Of a DNA stretch of 64,000 nt, positions 1 to 7,712 are shown one piece after another. This DNA is from Dokdonella_A ginsengisoli (GTDB lineage Bacteria > Pseudomonadota > Gammaproteobacteria > Xanthomonadales > Rhodanobacteraceae). The notes under the pieces were generated by a model. It made no database searches, was not told the DNA's origin, and saw only the letters and a list, made by a program, of their open reading frames with translations. Location: assembly GCF_042652785.1 (NCBI RefSeq), contig NZ_JBHSHD010000013.1:62001-126000 (forward strand). The letters run 5' to 3'. A program made the position numbers and the translations under genes. Numbering within the stretch: position 1 is the first letter of the stretch; every line of letters starts with the position of its first letter.

Positions 1-91
1 GGCGCAGCCGCTGTTGAGCGCCGCGGTGGAACTGGTCGTGGCCGGCGACGACCGCATCTTCGGCGACGGCTTCGATCCCGCCGCTCCCTGA
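1..91 (+). CDS. 3' end of a secreted/surface protein with an FGDGFD tail (partial)
   Basis: Only the last 29 codons are in the window; the TGA is at 89-91. The visible C-terminus reads DDRIFGDGFDPAAP. The same 'F-x-D/N-G-F/Y-D/E' tail ends three other exported proteins nearby (5965-6291, 7713-9290, 11310-12596), which suggests this was also an exported protein. The body of the gene lies outside the window, so no function can be given. Confidence 0.6.
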   Translation, partial: AQPLLSAAVELVVAGDDRIFGDGFDPAAP

Positions 92-156
92 CGCGGTTGC
101 GGCGCGGCGGCCTCCGTGCGACGGCCGCCGCGCCGCACCCTTTTCCCCGGGCTGCG

Positions 157-1296
157 ATGAAATCCGTCTCGTTCGGAATCTTCCTGCTGGCCGCCGCGCT
201 GATGCCGCGACCAGCAACATCGGCCGCCTTCCTGGCGCTGGATCTGCCCGGCAGCCAGCTCGCGGCGTTGTCCGCCGACGGCTGCGTCGCCGCCGGCGGG
301 GTACTGGGCGCCCGCCCGAGCGGCTTCCGCTGGTCCGCCGCGCACGGCGCCGAATCGCTCGACGCCGCGATCACCGTGCACGCCCTGTCGCCCAGCGGCG
401 ACTATGCCGCCGGCTCGACGCTCGATGCGATGCAGCGCGAGGTCGCCAGCTACTGGGACGGCGCCGGCACGCTGCATCGCCTCGCCGCGATGCCGGGGCT
501 GGCGACGATCGGCGCCGTCAGCCAGGCGCATGCGATCACCGACGCACCGCACGTCGTCGGCAGCGCACGCCGCAACGACCGCCTGCGCATCGCGTTCGAC
601 TGGAGCGACACGACCGGCATGCGCGCGCTCGATCCGGTTCGGGCGGAGGAAACTCGGGCGATCGCGATCAGTCCCGACGGCCGCCGCATCGGCGGCTGGG
701 AGCGGATCGGCGACCGCGTGCGGCCGCTGCATTGGCGCGACGGCCGGCTGCTGGCGGACGCGTCCGACACCGAGCCCGGCGAAATCCTCGGCGCCAGCCG
801 CGACGCCGAAACCCTGGTCGGCTGGATCGCGGCGAACGGCAGCTACCTCGTCCATCGCGACGCCGGCATCCGCCGCCTGGGCCGGGACCCGCCCGTGCGT
901 CTGCGCGCCGGCAGCGACGACGGCCGCGTGCTGGCCGGCGAGCGCGGCAGCGGCGACGAGCGCGAGGCATGGCTGTGGCTCCAGGCGGAAGGTTTCGTTT
1001 CCCTGCGCGACTGGCTGGCCCGGCACGCCGCGGCATTGCCGCCGGACTGGCGCCCGCTCGCGTTGACCGCCGTCAGTGCCGACGGCAGGCGCGTGGGCGG
1101 CTGGGGCAGGCGCGACGGCGACCGTCTCGATTCCTTCATTGTCGATCTCGGCGGCGCGTCCTGCGATCCCGCGTCGCATCCGCAGGCGGCGTTCAGGGCG
1201 ACAGCTGCAGATCACGCTCGCCGGCAAGGGCACGCCGCTTCGCCTGGGCCGCATCCGCCAGCGCGCCCTGACCTGAGGCCCGGTAGTACGCGCTGA
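157..1296 (+). CDS. Secreted HAF-repeat protein
   Basis: Starting at the ATG at 157 gives 379 residues with a clean signal peptide (MKSVSFGIFLLAAALM...ATSAA); the open frame extends 20 codons upstream but that stretch is Arg/Pro-rich and not signal-like. The mature part is built of repeats of the HAF type, alternating 'alsadG..vgG' with 'AF.W....GmraL' (for example AFDWSDTTGMRALD), a pattern found in exported repeat proteins thought to fold as propellers. The last ~35 codons run into the 3' end of the convergent CadC-like gene (1193-3565), and that tail is not repeat-like, so the ancestral stop may have been lost. Function unknown. Confidence 0.7.
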   Translation: MKSVSFGIFLLAAALMPRPATSAAFLALDLPGSQLAALSADGCVAAGGVLGARPSGFRWSAAHGAESLDAAITVHALSPSGDYAAGSTLDAMQREVASYWDGAGTLHRLAAMPGLATIGAVSQAHAITDAPHVVGSARRNDRLRIAFDWSDTTGMRALDPVRAEETRAIAISPDGRRIGGWERIGDRVRPLHWRDGRLLADASDTEPGEILGASRDAETLVGWIAANGSYLVHRDAGIRRLGRDPPVRLRAGSDDGRVLAGERGSGDEREAWLWLQAEGFVSLRDWLARHAAALPPDWRPLALTAVSADGRRVGGWGRRDGDRLDSFIVDLGGASCDPASHPQAAFRATAADHARRQGHAASPGPHPPARPDLRPGSTR

Positions 1297-3565
1297 GCGC
1301 GCGCGCCGCGAAGTAGTCCTTCTCGGCGTACGGCGTCAGGCGTCCGGCGATCGGAACCGCCGCATCGAACTCGCGCCGCTCGATCAGATGGTGCAGCCAG
1401 ATCGAGGCGAAGGCGACGATCGTGCTCGGCTCGCCGACCTTCTCCGCCGCCGCCAGCGAGGACGAAAACAAGGCGCGTGCCTCGTCGTAGCGACCGCGCG
1501 CCTGCAGCAGCTGGGCGCGGCTGAAATCGAGCAGGGTCGACGCTTCGCCCTGCAGCGGCTCGACGGACAGGCGCGTGCGCCGCTCGATCAGCTGCGCGGC
1601 CAGTTCGAGGCGCTGCACGCGCAAGGCGGCATCGACGCCGATGAAGCCGCTCCACGACAACGCCAGCTGGCTGGCGAAGCCTTCGCTGGCGGCGGCACGC
1701 TGCATCGAGTCCATCGCCAGGTCCGCCACCCGTGCGTATTCGCCGCGCTGGCGCAGCCATTCCAGCCGCAGCATCACGAATTCCGGGTCGACCGCGGCGG
1801 CGGCGGGGCCGTCGTAGCGATCGATCACGCGGCCGGCCTCGCCCAGCCGCCCGACATTGAGCAGCGCGCGCGTGTGCGCCGCGGCGATGCGCGTCTTCAG
1901 CCGTTCGTTGTCGACCGACTGCACCAGCTCCAGAGCCTGCCGGCTGGTTTCCAGCGCGCCGGGGAAATCGAGCAGGCCGAACTGCACGTAGATCTTGTTG
2001 TGCAGGGCGGTGAGGAGCATCTCGCCCGCGCCGAATGCGGTCAGCACGCGAATCGACCGCTCCTGTGCTTCCAGAGCCGGCGCCAGGCGGCCGCGGTACG
2101 CGTCGGCCGCGGCGATGTTGATCTCGAGCTTGGCGATGCCGATGCGATCTTCGGCGCGCTCGAGCGCGACGCGCGCGTGACCGAAGTCCGCCATCGCTTC
2201 CTCGAAGCGCTCGCGGTTGGCGTAGCTGGCGCCGCGGCCGGCGTAGGCGTTGCCGAGCAGCTGCTGGTTGCCGCTCTCCTGCAAGCGCGTGATCGCTTCG
2301 CTGTAGGCCGTCTCGGCGGCGGCGAAGTCGGGACGCTGCAACTCGGCGCCGGCCAGGCCGAGCCAGGCCTGCGGCGACAGCTCGCGCGCGGCCGGCGCGG
2401 CGTCGTCGATCAGGGCGCGGAACGTCCGCCGTGCCTCGTCCAGGCGGCCGCGGCGCAATGCGACCTGGCCCGCACGCAGGCGGAAGCGGGCGTCCTCGGC
2501 GGCCAGCGTCGCATTCGCGCCGAGCAGCTGCTGCGCCTGCGCGAGGTCGCCGCTGAGCAGCGCGGCGTCAATGCGCTGCAGGACTTCCTCGTGCGAAGAC
2601 GGCGGCGCCAGACGCCCGGCCGGACGCAGTTCGCGCAGCATCGGTTCGAGTGCGGCACGCACGGCGTCCAGCGGCGCCGGCGCGGTGCCCGAGTAGCTGC
2701 GCAGGGTCTGGCCGTGGAACACGTCGAGCGCGACGCGCCAGCCCGCATCGGTCCTGCGCGCATGCGCCTGCACCGCGTGCGTGGCGCCGGTCAGTGCGAG
2801 CAGGCGCGACAGTTCGGCGTTCTCCATCTGACCGCTCGGCTTCGCATCGGCGGTCAGGCTGAGGATCTGGTCGTTCGGCAGCACGCGGCGTTCGCCGCCC
2901 TCGCGCAACGCGACGCCGATGTAGTCCATGACGCCCAGCCGCATCCAGGCGACGTCCGCTGGATCCGCCTCGACCCGCACCGGCAGTACGAGGTAGGTCC
3001 CCTCGACGCCGGCCGGCGGCGGCGACGCCGGAACGGCGGGCGCCGGCGCGGGAGACGGTCCGGAGGCACGGAACGCGGCGAGGTAGAGGACACTCCCGCT
3101 CACCACGAGAGCGGCCAGGCCGATCGCGGCGAGCGGCAACCGGCGACGTGCCGGCGCCGCGGCGGCGGGCGTTGCGAGCGGTTCGGATGCCGGCACGCTG
3201 GCGGCCGACGACGTCGGCATCTCGCCGATGCCGTGCGTCTCTTCCGCCAGCTCCACGCGCTCGGTCGGCACCACCCAGCGATAGCCGAAGCGCGGCATCG
3301 TGCGGATCGTCTCGCCGTCGCCGTCGCGCACGGCCTGCCGCGCGCGCGACAGCGTCTGCGCCAGCGTGTGATCGTTAATGTCGGCCCTGCCCCACACCGC
3401 CGCGATCAGCTCGTCGCGGCCGACCGCGCGATCGCGATGCTCGACCAGGTAGACCAGACAGTCGAACGACTTCAGCGGCAGGGCGATCAGCTGCTCGTCG
3501 CGCCACAGTTCGCGCTGCCTGGGATCGAGCCGGTAGCTGCGGAAACGGTAGACGGTCTTGGACAT
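1193..3565 (-). CDS. CadC-like membrane transcription regulator with TPR sensor domain
   Basis: A 790-residue protein from the ATG at 3565. Residues ~8-102 form an OmpR/CadC-type winged helix (LKSFDCLVYLVEHRDRAVGR, then the 'tiRTMPRFGYRW' wing). A Pro/Ala linker leads to one membrane segment at ~142-165, and the periplasmic part carries TPR-like helical repeats to the C-terminus. This is the usual plan of ToxR/CadC-type one-component regulators with a TPR sensor. The open frame extends upstream to 3742 but that part is Arg/Pro-rich and unlike the family. Its target is unknown. It follows the lipoprotein gene at 3640-4020 by 74 bp on the same strand, and its 3' end overlaps the HAF-repeat gene antisense by 104 bp. 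Confidence 0.82.
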   Translation of the reverse strand: MSKTVYRFRSYRLDPRQRELWRDEQLIALPLKSFDCLVYLVEHRDRAVGRDELIAAVWGRADINDHTLAQTLSRARQAVRDGDGETIRTMPRFGYRWVVPTERVELAEETHGIGEMPTSSAASVPASEPLATPAAAAPARRRLPLAAIGLAALVVSGSVLYLAAFRASGPSPAPAPAVPASPPPAGVEGTYLVLPVRVEADPADVAWMRLGVMDYIGVALREGGERRVLPNDQILSLTADAKPSGQMENAELSRLLALTGATHAVQAHARRTDAGWRVALDVFHGQTLRSYSGTAPAPLDAVRAALEPMLRELRPAGRLAPPSSHEEVLQRIDAALLSGDLAQAQQLLGANATLAAEDARFRLRAGQVALRRGRLDEARRTFRALIDDAAPAARELSPQAWLGLAGAELQRPDFAAAETAYSEAITRLQESGNQQLLGNAYAGRGASYANRERFEEAMADFGHARVALERAEDRIGIAKLEINIAAADAYRGRLAPALEAQERSIRVLTAFGAGEMLLTALHNKIYVQFGLLDFPGALETSRQALELVQSVDNERLKTRIAAAHTRALLNVGRLGEAGRVIDRYDGPAAAAVDPEFVMLRLEWLRQRGEYARVADLAMDSMQRAAASEGFASQLALSWSGFIGVDAALRVQRLELAAQLIERRTRLSVEPLQGEASTLLDFSRAQLLQARGRYDEARALFSSSLAAAEKVGEPSTIVAFASIWLHHLIERREFDAAVPIAGRLTPYAEKDYFAARALSAYYRASGQGALADAAQAKRRALAGERDLQLSP

Positions 3566-3639
3566 CGAACGGGACGGCGCCGGCGGCGGGCGAAGTCGGG
3601 CATCATGGCATAGCGGATGCGCCGGCGACGCCGCTCGCC

Positions 3640-4020
3640 TCAGCGTTCTTCGAGGACGCGCACGCCGGCGACCGTGGGCTCGTGCCGGAACACCTGCGCC
3701 GAGCCGATGCCTTTCACGACCAGTTCGGTGTCCGAGCGCCACTGCACGGTCAGCGCCACCTGGTCGCCGAGGATCAGCGCGTTGCCGGCTCCCGTCGGCG
3801 CCGCATCAGCGGCTGGCACGATCGACAGCTGCGTGCTGAATCCCGTCGTCGCGCCGCAGTCACGCGTGAACACGACCGCCCGCATCGCGCCGGACGGCGA
3901 GGCGACGCTCGCCACGACCTCGTTGCCGCATGGATCGGCGCAGCCGCCGAGACCGATGATCGCCGTCACCGCCAAGGCTCGCGCCACCGACGCGACGCGC
4001 GACGGGCGAGTCGCGGTCAC
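3640..4020 (-). CDS. Small lipoprotein
   Basis: A 126-residue protein beginning with GTG at 4020. An N-terminal hydrophobic stretch ends in a lipobox (IIGLGGC), so it is probably acylated and periplasm-facing. The core has the phrase 'RDCGATTGFSTQLSI', seen in small uncharacterised proteobacterial proteins that have similar CGATTgfsTq stretches. The GTG overlaps the stop of the upstream gene (GTGA, 4017-4020), so the two are almost surely translationally coupled. Specific function unknown. Confidence 0.72.
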   Translation of the reverse strand: MTATRPSRVASVARALAVTAIIGLGGCADPCGNEVVASVASPSGAMRAVVFTRDCGATTGFSTQLSIVPAADAAPTGAGNALILGDQVALTVQWRSDTELVVKGIGSAQVFRHEPTVAGVRVLEER

Positions 4021-4478
4021 GGCGCGGCCTCCGGCTCGATCTCGCCGATCGGTTCGCCCTGCAGCGTGTACAGGCCGATCGCCGAACCCGCAGCGCCCTG
4101 CGAACGCGCGAGGGCGGCGACGAGTTCACGCCGCTCGAAGCCGTCGGGCTTGCTCCGCGCCACTTCGAACACCAGCAGCACGCTGTCGGCGTTCGTCGCG
4201 CCGCTGTCGAAACCGGACGCGGCGAGGAAGCGGTCGACGTCGCGCACGGCGCCGAACAGCGCCCTGGGCAGCACCAGCGGACGGCCGTCGTGCTCGACCG
4301 CGTAGTAGTGCTCCTCGCGCACCCACGGCCGGCGCTCGCGCACATAGGCGATCTTCCACGGATACACCGCGCCTTCGAACAGCAGCGTCCGCTTCGACTC
4401 CGCCGCGGCCGGAAACGCCGCCAGCGCCAGCACGAATGCCGGCAGCAGACACCACTTTGGCACGAAGAAATTCCTCAC
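4017..4478 (-). CDS. Secreted protein of unknown function
   Basis: A 153-residue protein. The GTG at 4478 is chosen because a strong AGGAGG lies 7 nt upstream and it yields a typical signal peptide (MRNFFVPKW...FPAAAES). The same frame stays open far upstream, but that part is antisense to the collagen-like gene's repeats and is not credible. The mature part contains aromatic-rich segments (YPWKIAYVRERRPWVREEHY) and no recognised domain. It is the first gene of a two-gene unit with the lipoprotein at 3640-4020. Confidence 0.65.
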   Translation of the reverse strand: MRNFFVPKWCLLPAFVLALAAFPAAAESKRTLLFEGAVYPWKIAYVRERRPWVREEHYYAVEHDGRPLVLPRALFGAVRDVDRFLAASGFDSGATNADSVLLVFEVARSKPDGFERRELVAALARSQGAAGSAIGLYTLQGEPIGEIEPEAAP

Positions 4479-4574
4479 GCGCCCTCCTGCATGCGCGACG
4501 GCGCAGGCTGCGCCGCGCGAACGACACGAGTATGCCGCGGCGGAATCGGCCGTCGCCAGCCCGCGTGCCGCGAA

Positions 4575-4606
4575 CGCTCCTTCCGGTCCACACGCCGGAA
4601 GGAGCG
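4575..4606 (-). terminator. Hairpin after the collagen-like gene
   Basis: A perfect 12-bp inverted repeat (CGCTCCTTCCGG / CCGGAAGGAGCG, 8-nt loop) lies 10 bp beyond the stop at 4616. There is no T-run, so it may be a 3'-end stabilising hairpin rather than a classical intrinsic terminator. Confidence 0.5.
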
Positions 4607-4615
4607 CGGCGCGGC

Positions 4616-5968
4616 TCAGGGCACGTAGTCGATGCCGACCATCGCCGGCGACGGCAGCGGATCGATGCCGGTGACCGCCGGTGCGTTGGGCGGCGCGCTG
4701 TAGTACTTGCCGGTCATCGCCGACACGTTCGCCTCGCACGAGGCCGAGCCGGTGGAACGGCTGTTGCGCGTCGGATCGGTCAACACCACCGGACTGGTCT
4801 TGGGCACGTAGTACAGCGCGCGCACGTTGCCCTGCCCGGTCACCATGCCGGGGCGCACGTTGCCGGTGAAGATCAGCGCCGGACCGCTGCAGTCGGTACT
4901 GACGTAGCTGGCAGTCGTCGAGCCGGCGCCGAGGCCGTCCTGCGAGATCGCGATGAAATATCCCTGCGTCGAGACGAACTCGACATTGGTGCCGTAGCCG
5001 CCGGTCGTCACCGCATGCAGCGGTCGCGGCAGTGCGGTGGTGAGCGTGCCGTTGATGCGCGCGACGAACCTGGCGCTGCCGGCGGCGCCGGTCGCGCCAG
5101 TGGCTCCGGTGGCGCCGGTGGCGCCGGTCGCTCCCGTCGGACCCGTCGCGCCGGTGCTGCCGGTGACGCCGGTCGCACCGGTCGCTCCCGTGACGCCCGT
5201 CGCGCCGGTCGGTCCGATCGGACCCTGCACGCCGATCGGCCCCTGCACACCGGTCGGACCGATCGGGCCCTGCGCGCCGGTGGGACCGGCAACGCCATCC
5301 GCGCCGGTCGGGCCGGTCGCACCGGTAAGGCCGGTCGCGCCGGTCGGACCGGTCATTCCGGTAGGGCCGGTCGGACCGATCGCGCCCGTCACGCCGATCG
5401 GGCCTGGCGCTCCGGTGGCGCCGGCGACGCCGTCCGCGCCGGTCGGGCCGGTGACGCCGGTGGCGCCCGTCGGGCCGGTCGGGCCGGTCGGACCGATCGC
5501 TCCGGTGACGCCGGTCGGACCGGTCGGTCCCTGCGCGCCGGTCGGGCCGGTGGCACCCGTCGCTCCGGTAGCTCCGGTCGCGCCGGCATTGCCGCTCAGC
5601 GCGTACTGCGCGACCGGCGCGGTCGCGATCGGCTGACGCGGCAGCGCGACGCCGTTGACCTTCACCTGCAGATAGGTCTGGTTGCCGACGAAGGCGCCGG
5701 GAAACGCGAGGTTGAGGCTGAACAATCCGTTTTGCACCGGAAAGCCCGGTTCGGAGATCGCCATGCCGACCTGGCTGCCGCCGCTCTGTGCGTCCCACAG
5801 CGAGAATTCCAGATCGTAGCTGCCGTTGGCGGCGGTGCCGTCCTGCTCCAGCCGGCCCTGGTAGAGAAAGTCCGGCAGCTGCGCCGCTTCCGGCGCGGCC
5901 TGCGCCGAGACCGCCGTGACCGCCGAGACGGCCAGTGCGGCCGCCAATGCCCTGCGTGCGAATTTCAT
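4616..5968 (-). CDS. Secreted collagen-like (Gly-X-Y repeat) protein
   Basis: A 450-residue protein from the ATG at 5968, with a signal peptide (MKFARRALAAALAVSAVTA...AQA). The N-terminal domain (~28-120) begins PDFLYQGRLEQDGTAANG, a type often found ahead of repeats in bacterial surface proteins. Residues ~125-295 are uninterrupted Gly-X-Y triplets dominated by GATG, GPTG and GVTG, as in bacterial collagen-like proteins; Thr-rich triplets can be glycosylated in such proteins. A C-terminal domain of ~150 residues follows. The ATG overlaps the TGA of the small secreted gene upstream (ATGA, 5965-5968), so the two are co-translated. Probably exposed on the surface or secreted; adhesion or matrix role is inference. 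Confidence 0.85.
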   Translation of the reverse strand: MKFARRALAAALAVSAVTAVSAQAAPEAAQLPDFLYQGRLEQDGTAANGSYDLEFSLWDAQSGGSQVGMAISEPGFPVQNGLFSLNLAFPGAFVGNQTYLQVKVNGVALPRQPIATAPVAQYALSGNAGATGATGATGATGPTGAQGPTGPTGVTGAIGPTGPTGPTGATGVTGPTGADGVAGATGAPGPIGVTGAIGPTGPTGMTGPTGATGLTGATGPTGADGVAGPTGAQGPIGPTGVQGPIGVQGPIGPTGATGVTGATGATGVTGSTGATGPTGATGATGATGATGATGAAGSARFVARINGTLTTALPRPLHAVTTGGYGTNVEFVSTQGYFIAISQDGLGAGSTTASYVSTDCSGPALIFTGNVRPGMVTGQGNVRALYYVPKTSPVVLTDPTRNSRSTGSASCEANVSAMTGKYYSAPPNAPAVTGIDPLPSPAMVGIDYVP

Positions 5969-6291
5969 GGTGTGCAGCCCCCTGTGTTCGGTTCGAATCC
6001 GTTGTGGAACAGGCGCTCGCCGAGCGGCGACTGCCCGGCGAGGAAGCCGGCCGTCAGTCGGTACTGCTTGCTGCCGCCTTTGGCCGTGCCGGTGCCGGCG
6101 ACCGGCTGGCCGAGCGTGGAGGCCAGCGTGTAGCAGGACGCCGAGACGACGCCTCCGCCGCTGGCCACGACGCTGCGGGTGATGGCGTAGTCCTCGCCCG
6201 CCGCGGCGGGCGCCACGACGGCGCAGAACGCGAGCGCCGCGACGCACGCGCAGCGTCGCGCCGCGCCCGGCGCAGATGCGTTGCCTTTCAT
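5965..6291 (-). CDS. Small secreted protein with FHNGFE tail
   Basis: A 108-residue protein from the ATG at 6291 with a signal peptide ending near VVAPAAAG. The middle reads 'SGGGVVSASCYTLASTLGQP...GSKQYRLTAGFLAG', a short module that recurs in exported proteins of related bacteria. It ends RLFHNGFEPNTGGCTP, a variant of the F-x-D/N-G-F/Y-D/E tail seen in three other exported proteins of this window. Its TGA overlaps the start of the collagen-like gene, which implies the two proteins act together. Function unknown. Confidence 0.7.
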   Translation of the reverse strand: MKGNASAPGAARRCACVAALAFCAVVAPAAAGEDYAITRSVVASGGGVVSASCYTLASTLGQPVAGTGTAKGGSKQYRLTAGFLAGQSPLGERLFHNGFEPNTGGCTP

Positions 6292-6370
6292 CGATGTCCC
6301 CCTGTCGCTGGGTCGAGCGCGAACGCCGCCACGGCCGTGCGGCCGTGTGTCGAACTTCGCGAACTCCCCT

Positions 6371-6409
6371 GGGCGCCTCGGCGCCCGCCCCTGTCCGGCG
6401 CCTCGGCGC
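6371..6409. repeat. GC-rich repeat in an intergenic region
   Basis: The sequence GGCGCCTCGGCGC occurs twice (6372-6384 and 6397-6409), and GGGCGCC-TC-GGCGCCC can fold back on itself. It sits between the divergent genes starting at 6291 and 6523. No promoter hexamers were convincing here. Confidence 0.35.
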
Positions 6410-6522
6410 GCCGGTCCATTTTTAGCCATTTGAACTGCATCACAGCCGGTCGCGCACGTCAACGGCCGCCACGTTCGTGCCATGCTTGTGCGTTCGCCTG
6501 GACCGCCCGGAGACACGAGCGC

Positions 6523-7419
6523 ATGAAACCTGCCCGCATCGCCCTGGTCAGCGTCGCCGCCGCGCGCGCGCTCGACGAAGACCTCGCTCCGCTGCTCGAC
6601 GCGCTGCGCGCGACCGGCGCCGAGGCCGACGTCGCTGACTGGGACGACGACGCCGTCGACTGGTCGCGCTACGACCTCGCCCTGCTGCGCTCGACCTGGG
6701 ACTACGCCGAACGCCTGCCCGAGTTCCTCGCCTGGGCCGAGCGCGCGGCGGCGCGGACGCGGCTGCTCAATCCGCCCGACGTGCTGCGCTGGAACACCGA
6801 CAAGCACTACCTCGCCGAACTGGAGCGCGCGGGCGTGGCGATCGTGCCGAGCCGCTTCGTCGAACCCGGCGACGCGCCCGATGCGGCGCTCGATGCGTTC
6901 CTCTCGACGCAGGCGCGCGAGTTCGTCGTCAAGCCGGCGGTCGGCGCCGGTTCGCGCGACGCGCAGCGATACGGCCGCGAGGAGCGCACCGATGCGACGG
7001 CGCACGCCGCGCGCCTGCTCGACGCCGGCCGCAGCGTGCTGCTGCAGCCGTATCTGGACCGCGTCGACGAGCACGGCGAAACCGCGCTGATCCATTTCGA
7101 CGGCGTCTTCAGCCACGCGATCCGCAAGGGGCCGCTGCTGCGTCGCGGCGACGGCCCGACCGCGGCGCTGTTCGCCGCCGAGCAGATCACCCCGCGCGTG
7201 CCGGACGCGGAAGAACGCGCGCTGGCGCAGCGCGCGCTCGCCGCGATCGCGCAACGCGACGCCGGCACCCTGCTGTACGCGCGCGTGGACCTGATCCGCG
7301 ACGACGACGGCGCGCCGCGCCTGCTCGAACTCGAGCTGGCCGAGCCTTCGCTGTTCTTCGCCCACGCGCCGGGCTCGGCCGAGCGCTTCGCCCAGGCGAT
7401 CCTCGCGCGCACGCGCTGA
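6523..7419 (+). CDS. ATP-grasp domain protein
   Basis: A 298-residue protein from ATG 6523. It matches the RimK-like ATP-grasp architecture: an N-terminal segment with 'LLRSTWDYAERLPEF', 'LNPPDVLRWNTDKHYLAEL', a lysine-containing strand 'EFVVKPAVGAGSRDAQRY', 'VLLQPYLDRVDEHGETALI', and a C-terminal metal-binding segment 'ARVDLIRDDDGAPRLLELEL'. Members ligate a carboxylate to an amine or thiol using ATP. The substrate is unknown; the 'RSTWDY' subgroup is annotated only as hypothetical in most genomes. It stands alone between divergent and downstream surface genes. Confidence 0.78.
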   Translation: MKPARIALVSVAAARALDEDLAPLLDALRATGAEADVADWDDDAVDWSRYDLALLRSTWDYAERLPEFLAWAERAAARTRLLNPPDVLRWNTDKHYLAELERAGVAIVPSRFVEPGDAPDAALDAFLSTQAREFVVKPAVGAGSRDAQRYGREERTDATAHAARLLDAGRSVLLQPYLDRVDEHGETALIHFDGVFSHAIRKGPLLRRGDGPTAALFAAEQITPRVPDAEERALAQRALAAIAQRDAGTLLYARVDLIRDDDGAPRLLELELAEPSLFFAHAPGSAERFAQAILARTR

Positions 7420-7471
7420 GGTTCGTCTCGCGCGACGCGGCCCTCGGCGTCGCCACGCAGCGGCAAGGCTC

Positions 7472-7585
7472 GCTGGTCAAGAAATGACCATACGACTTGA
7501 CAGCCGCATGACACGGACGTTTCAGCCACTTGTTCCAGAGGTTCTCCACAGGGCCATCCACGCGCACTGTGGAAAAACCCGCGCC
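7472..7585. repeat. Duplicated intergenic element, copy 1
   Basis: It opens with the palindrome TGGTCA-N5-TGACCA (7474-7490), then CTTGACAG, and ends with DnaA-box-like 9-mers (TTCTCCACA, TGTGGAAAA). The same order of elements recurs at 9299-9412. This copy precedes the beta-helix gene; copy 2 follows it and precedes etfB. Confidence 0.7.
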
Positions 7586-7712
7586 GGCCGCGCCGACGGA
7601 CATTCGCGCAGCGATGAGGTTTTCCGGCGCGCTCTTGCGTAGGAGCGGATACCGGATCCGGCCGCGCGGCGATGCCCGTGCCGGTTCGCCATCGCCAGCC
7701 AGGGGAATTGCC

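Noticed and set aside
1388..3613. A 741-codon open frame on the plus strand
   Set aside because: It is antisense to the CadC-like regulator and rich in Arg, Gln and Ala with no recognisable domain; long antisense frames are common at this GC content.
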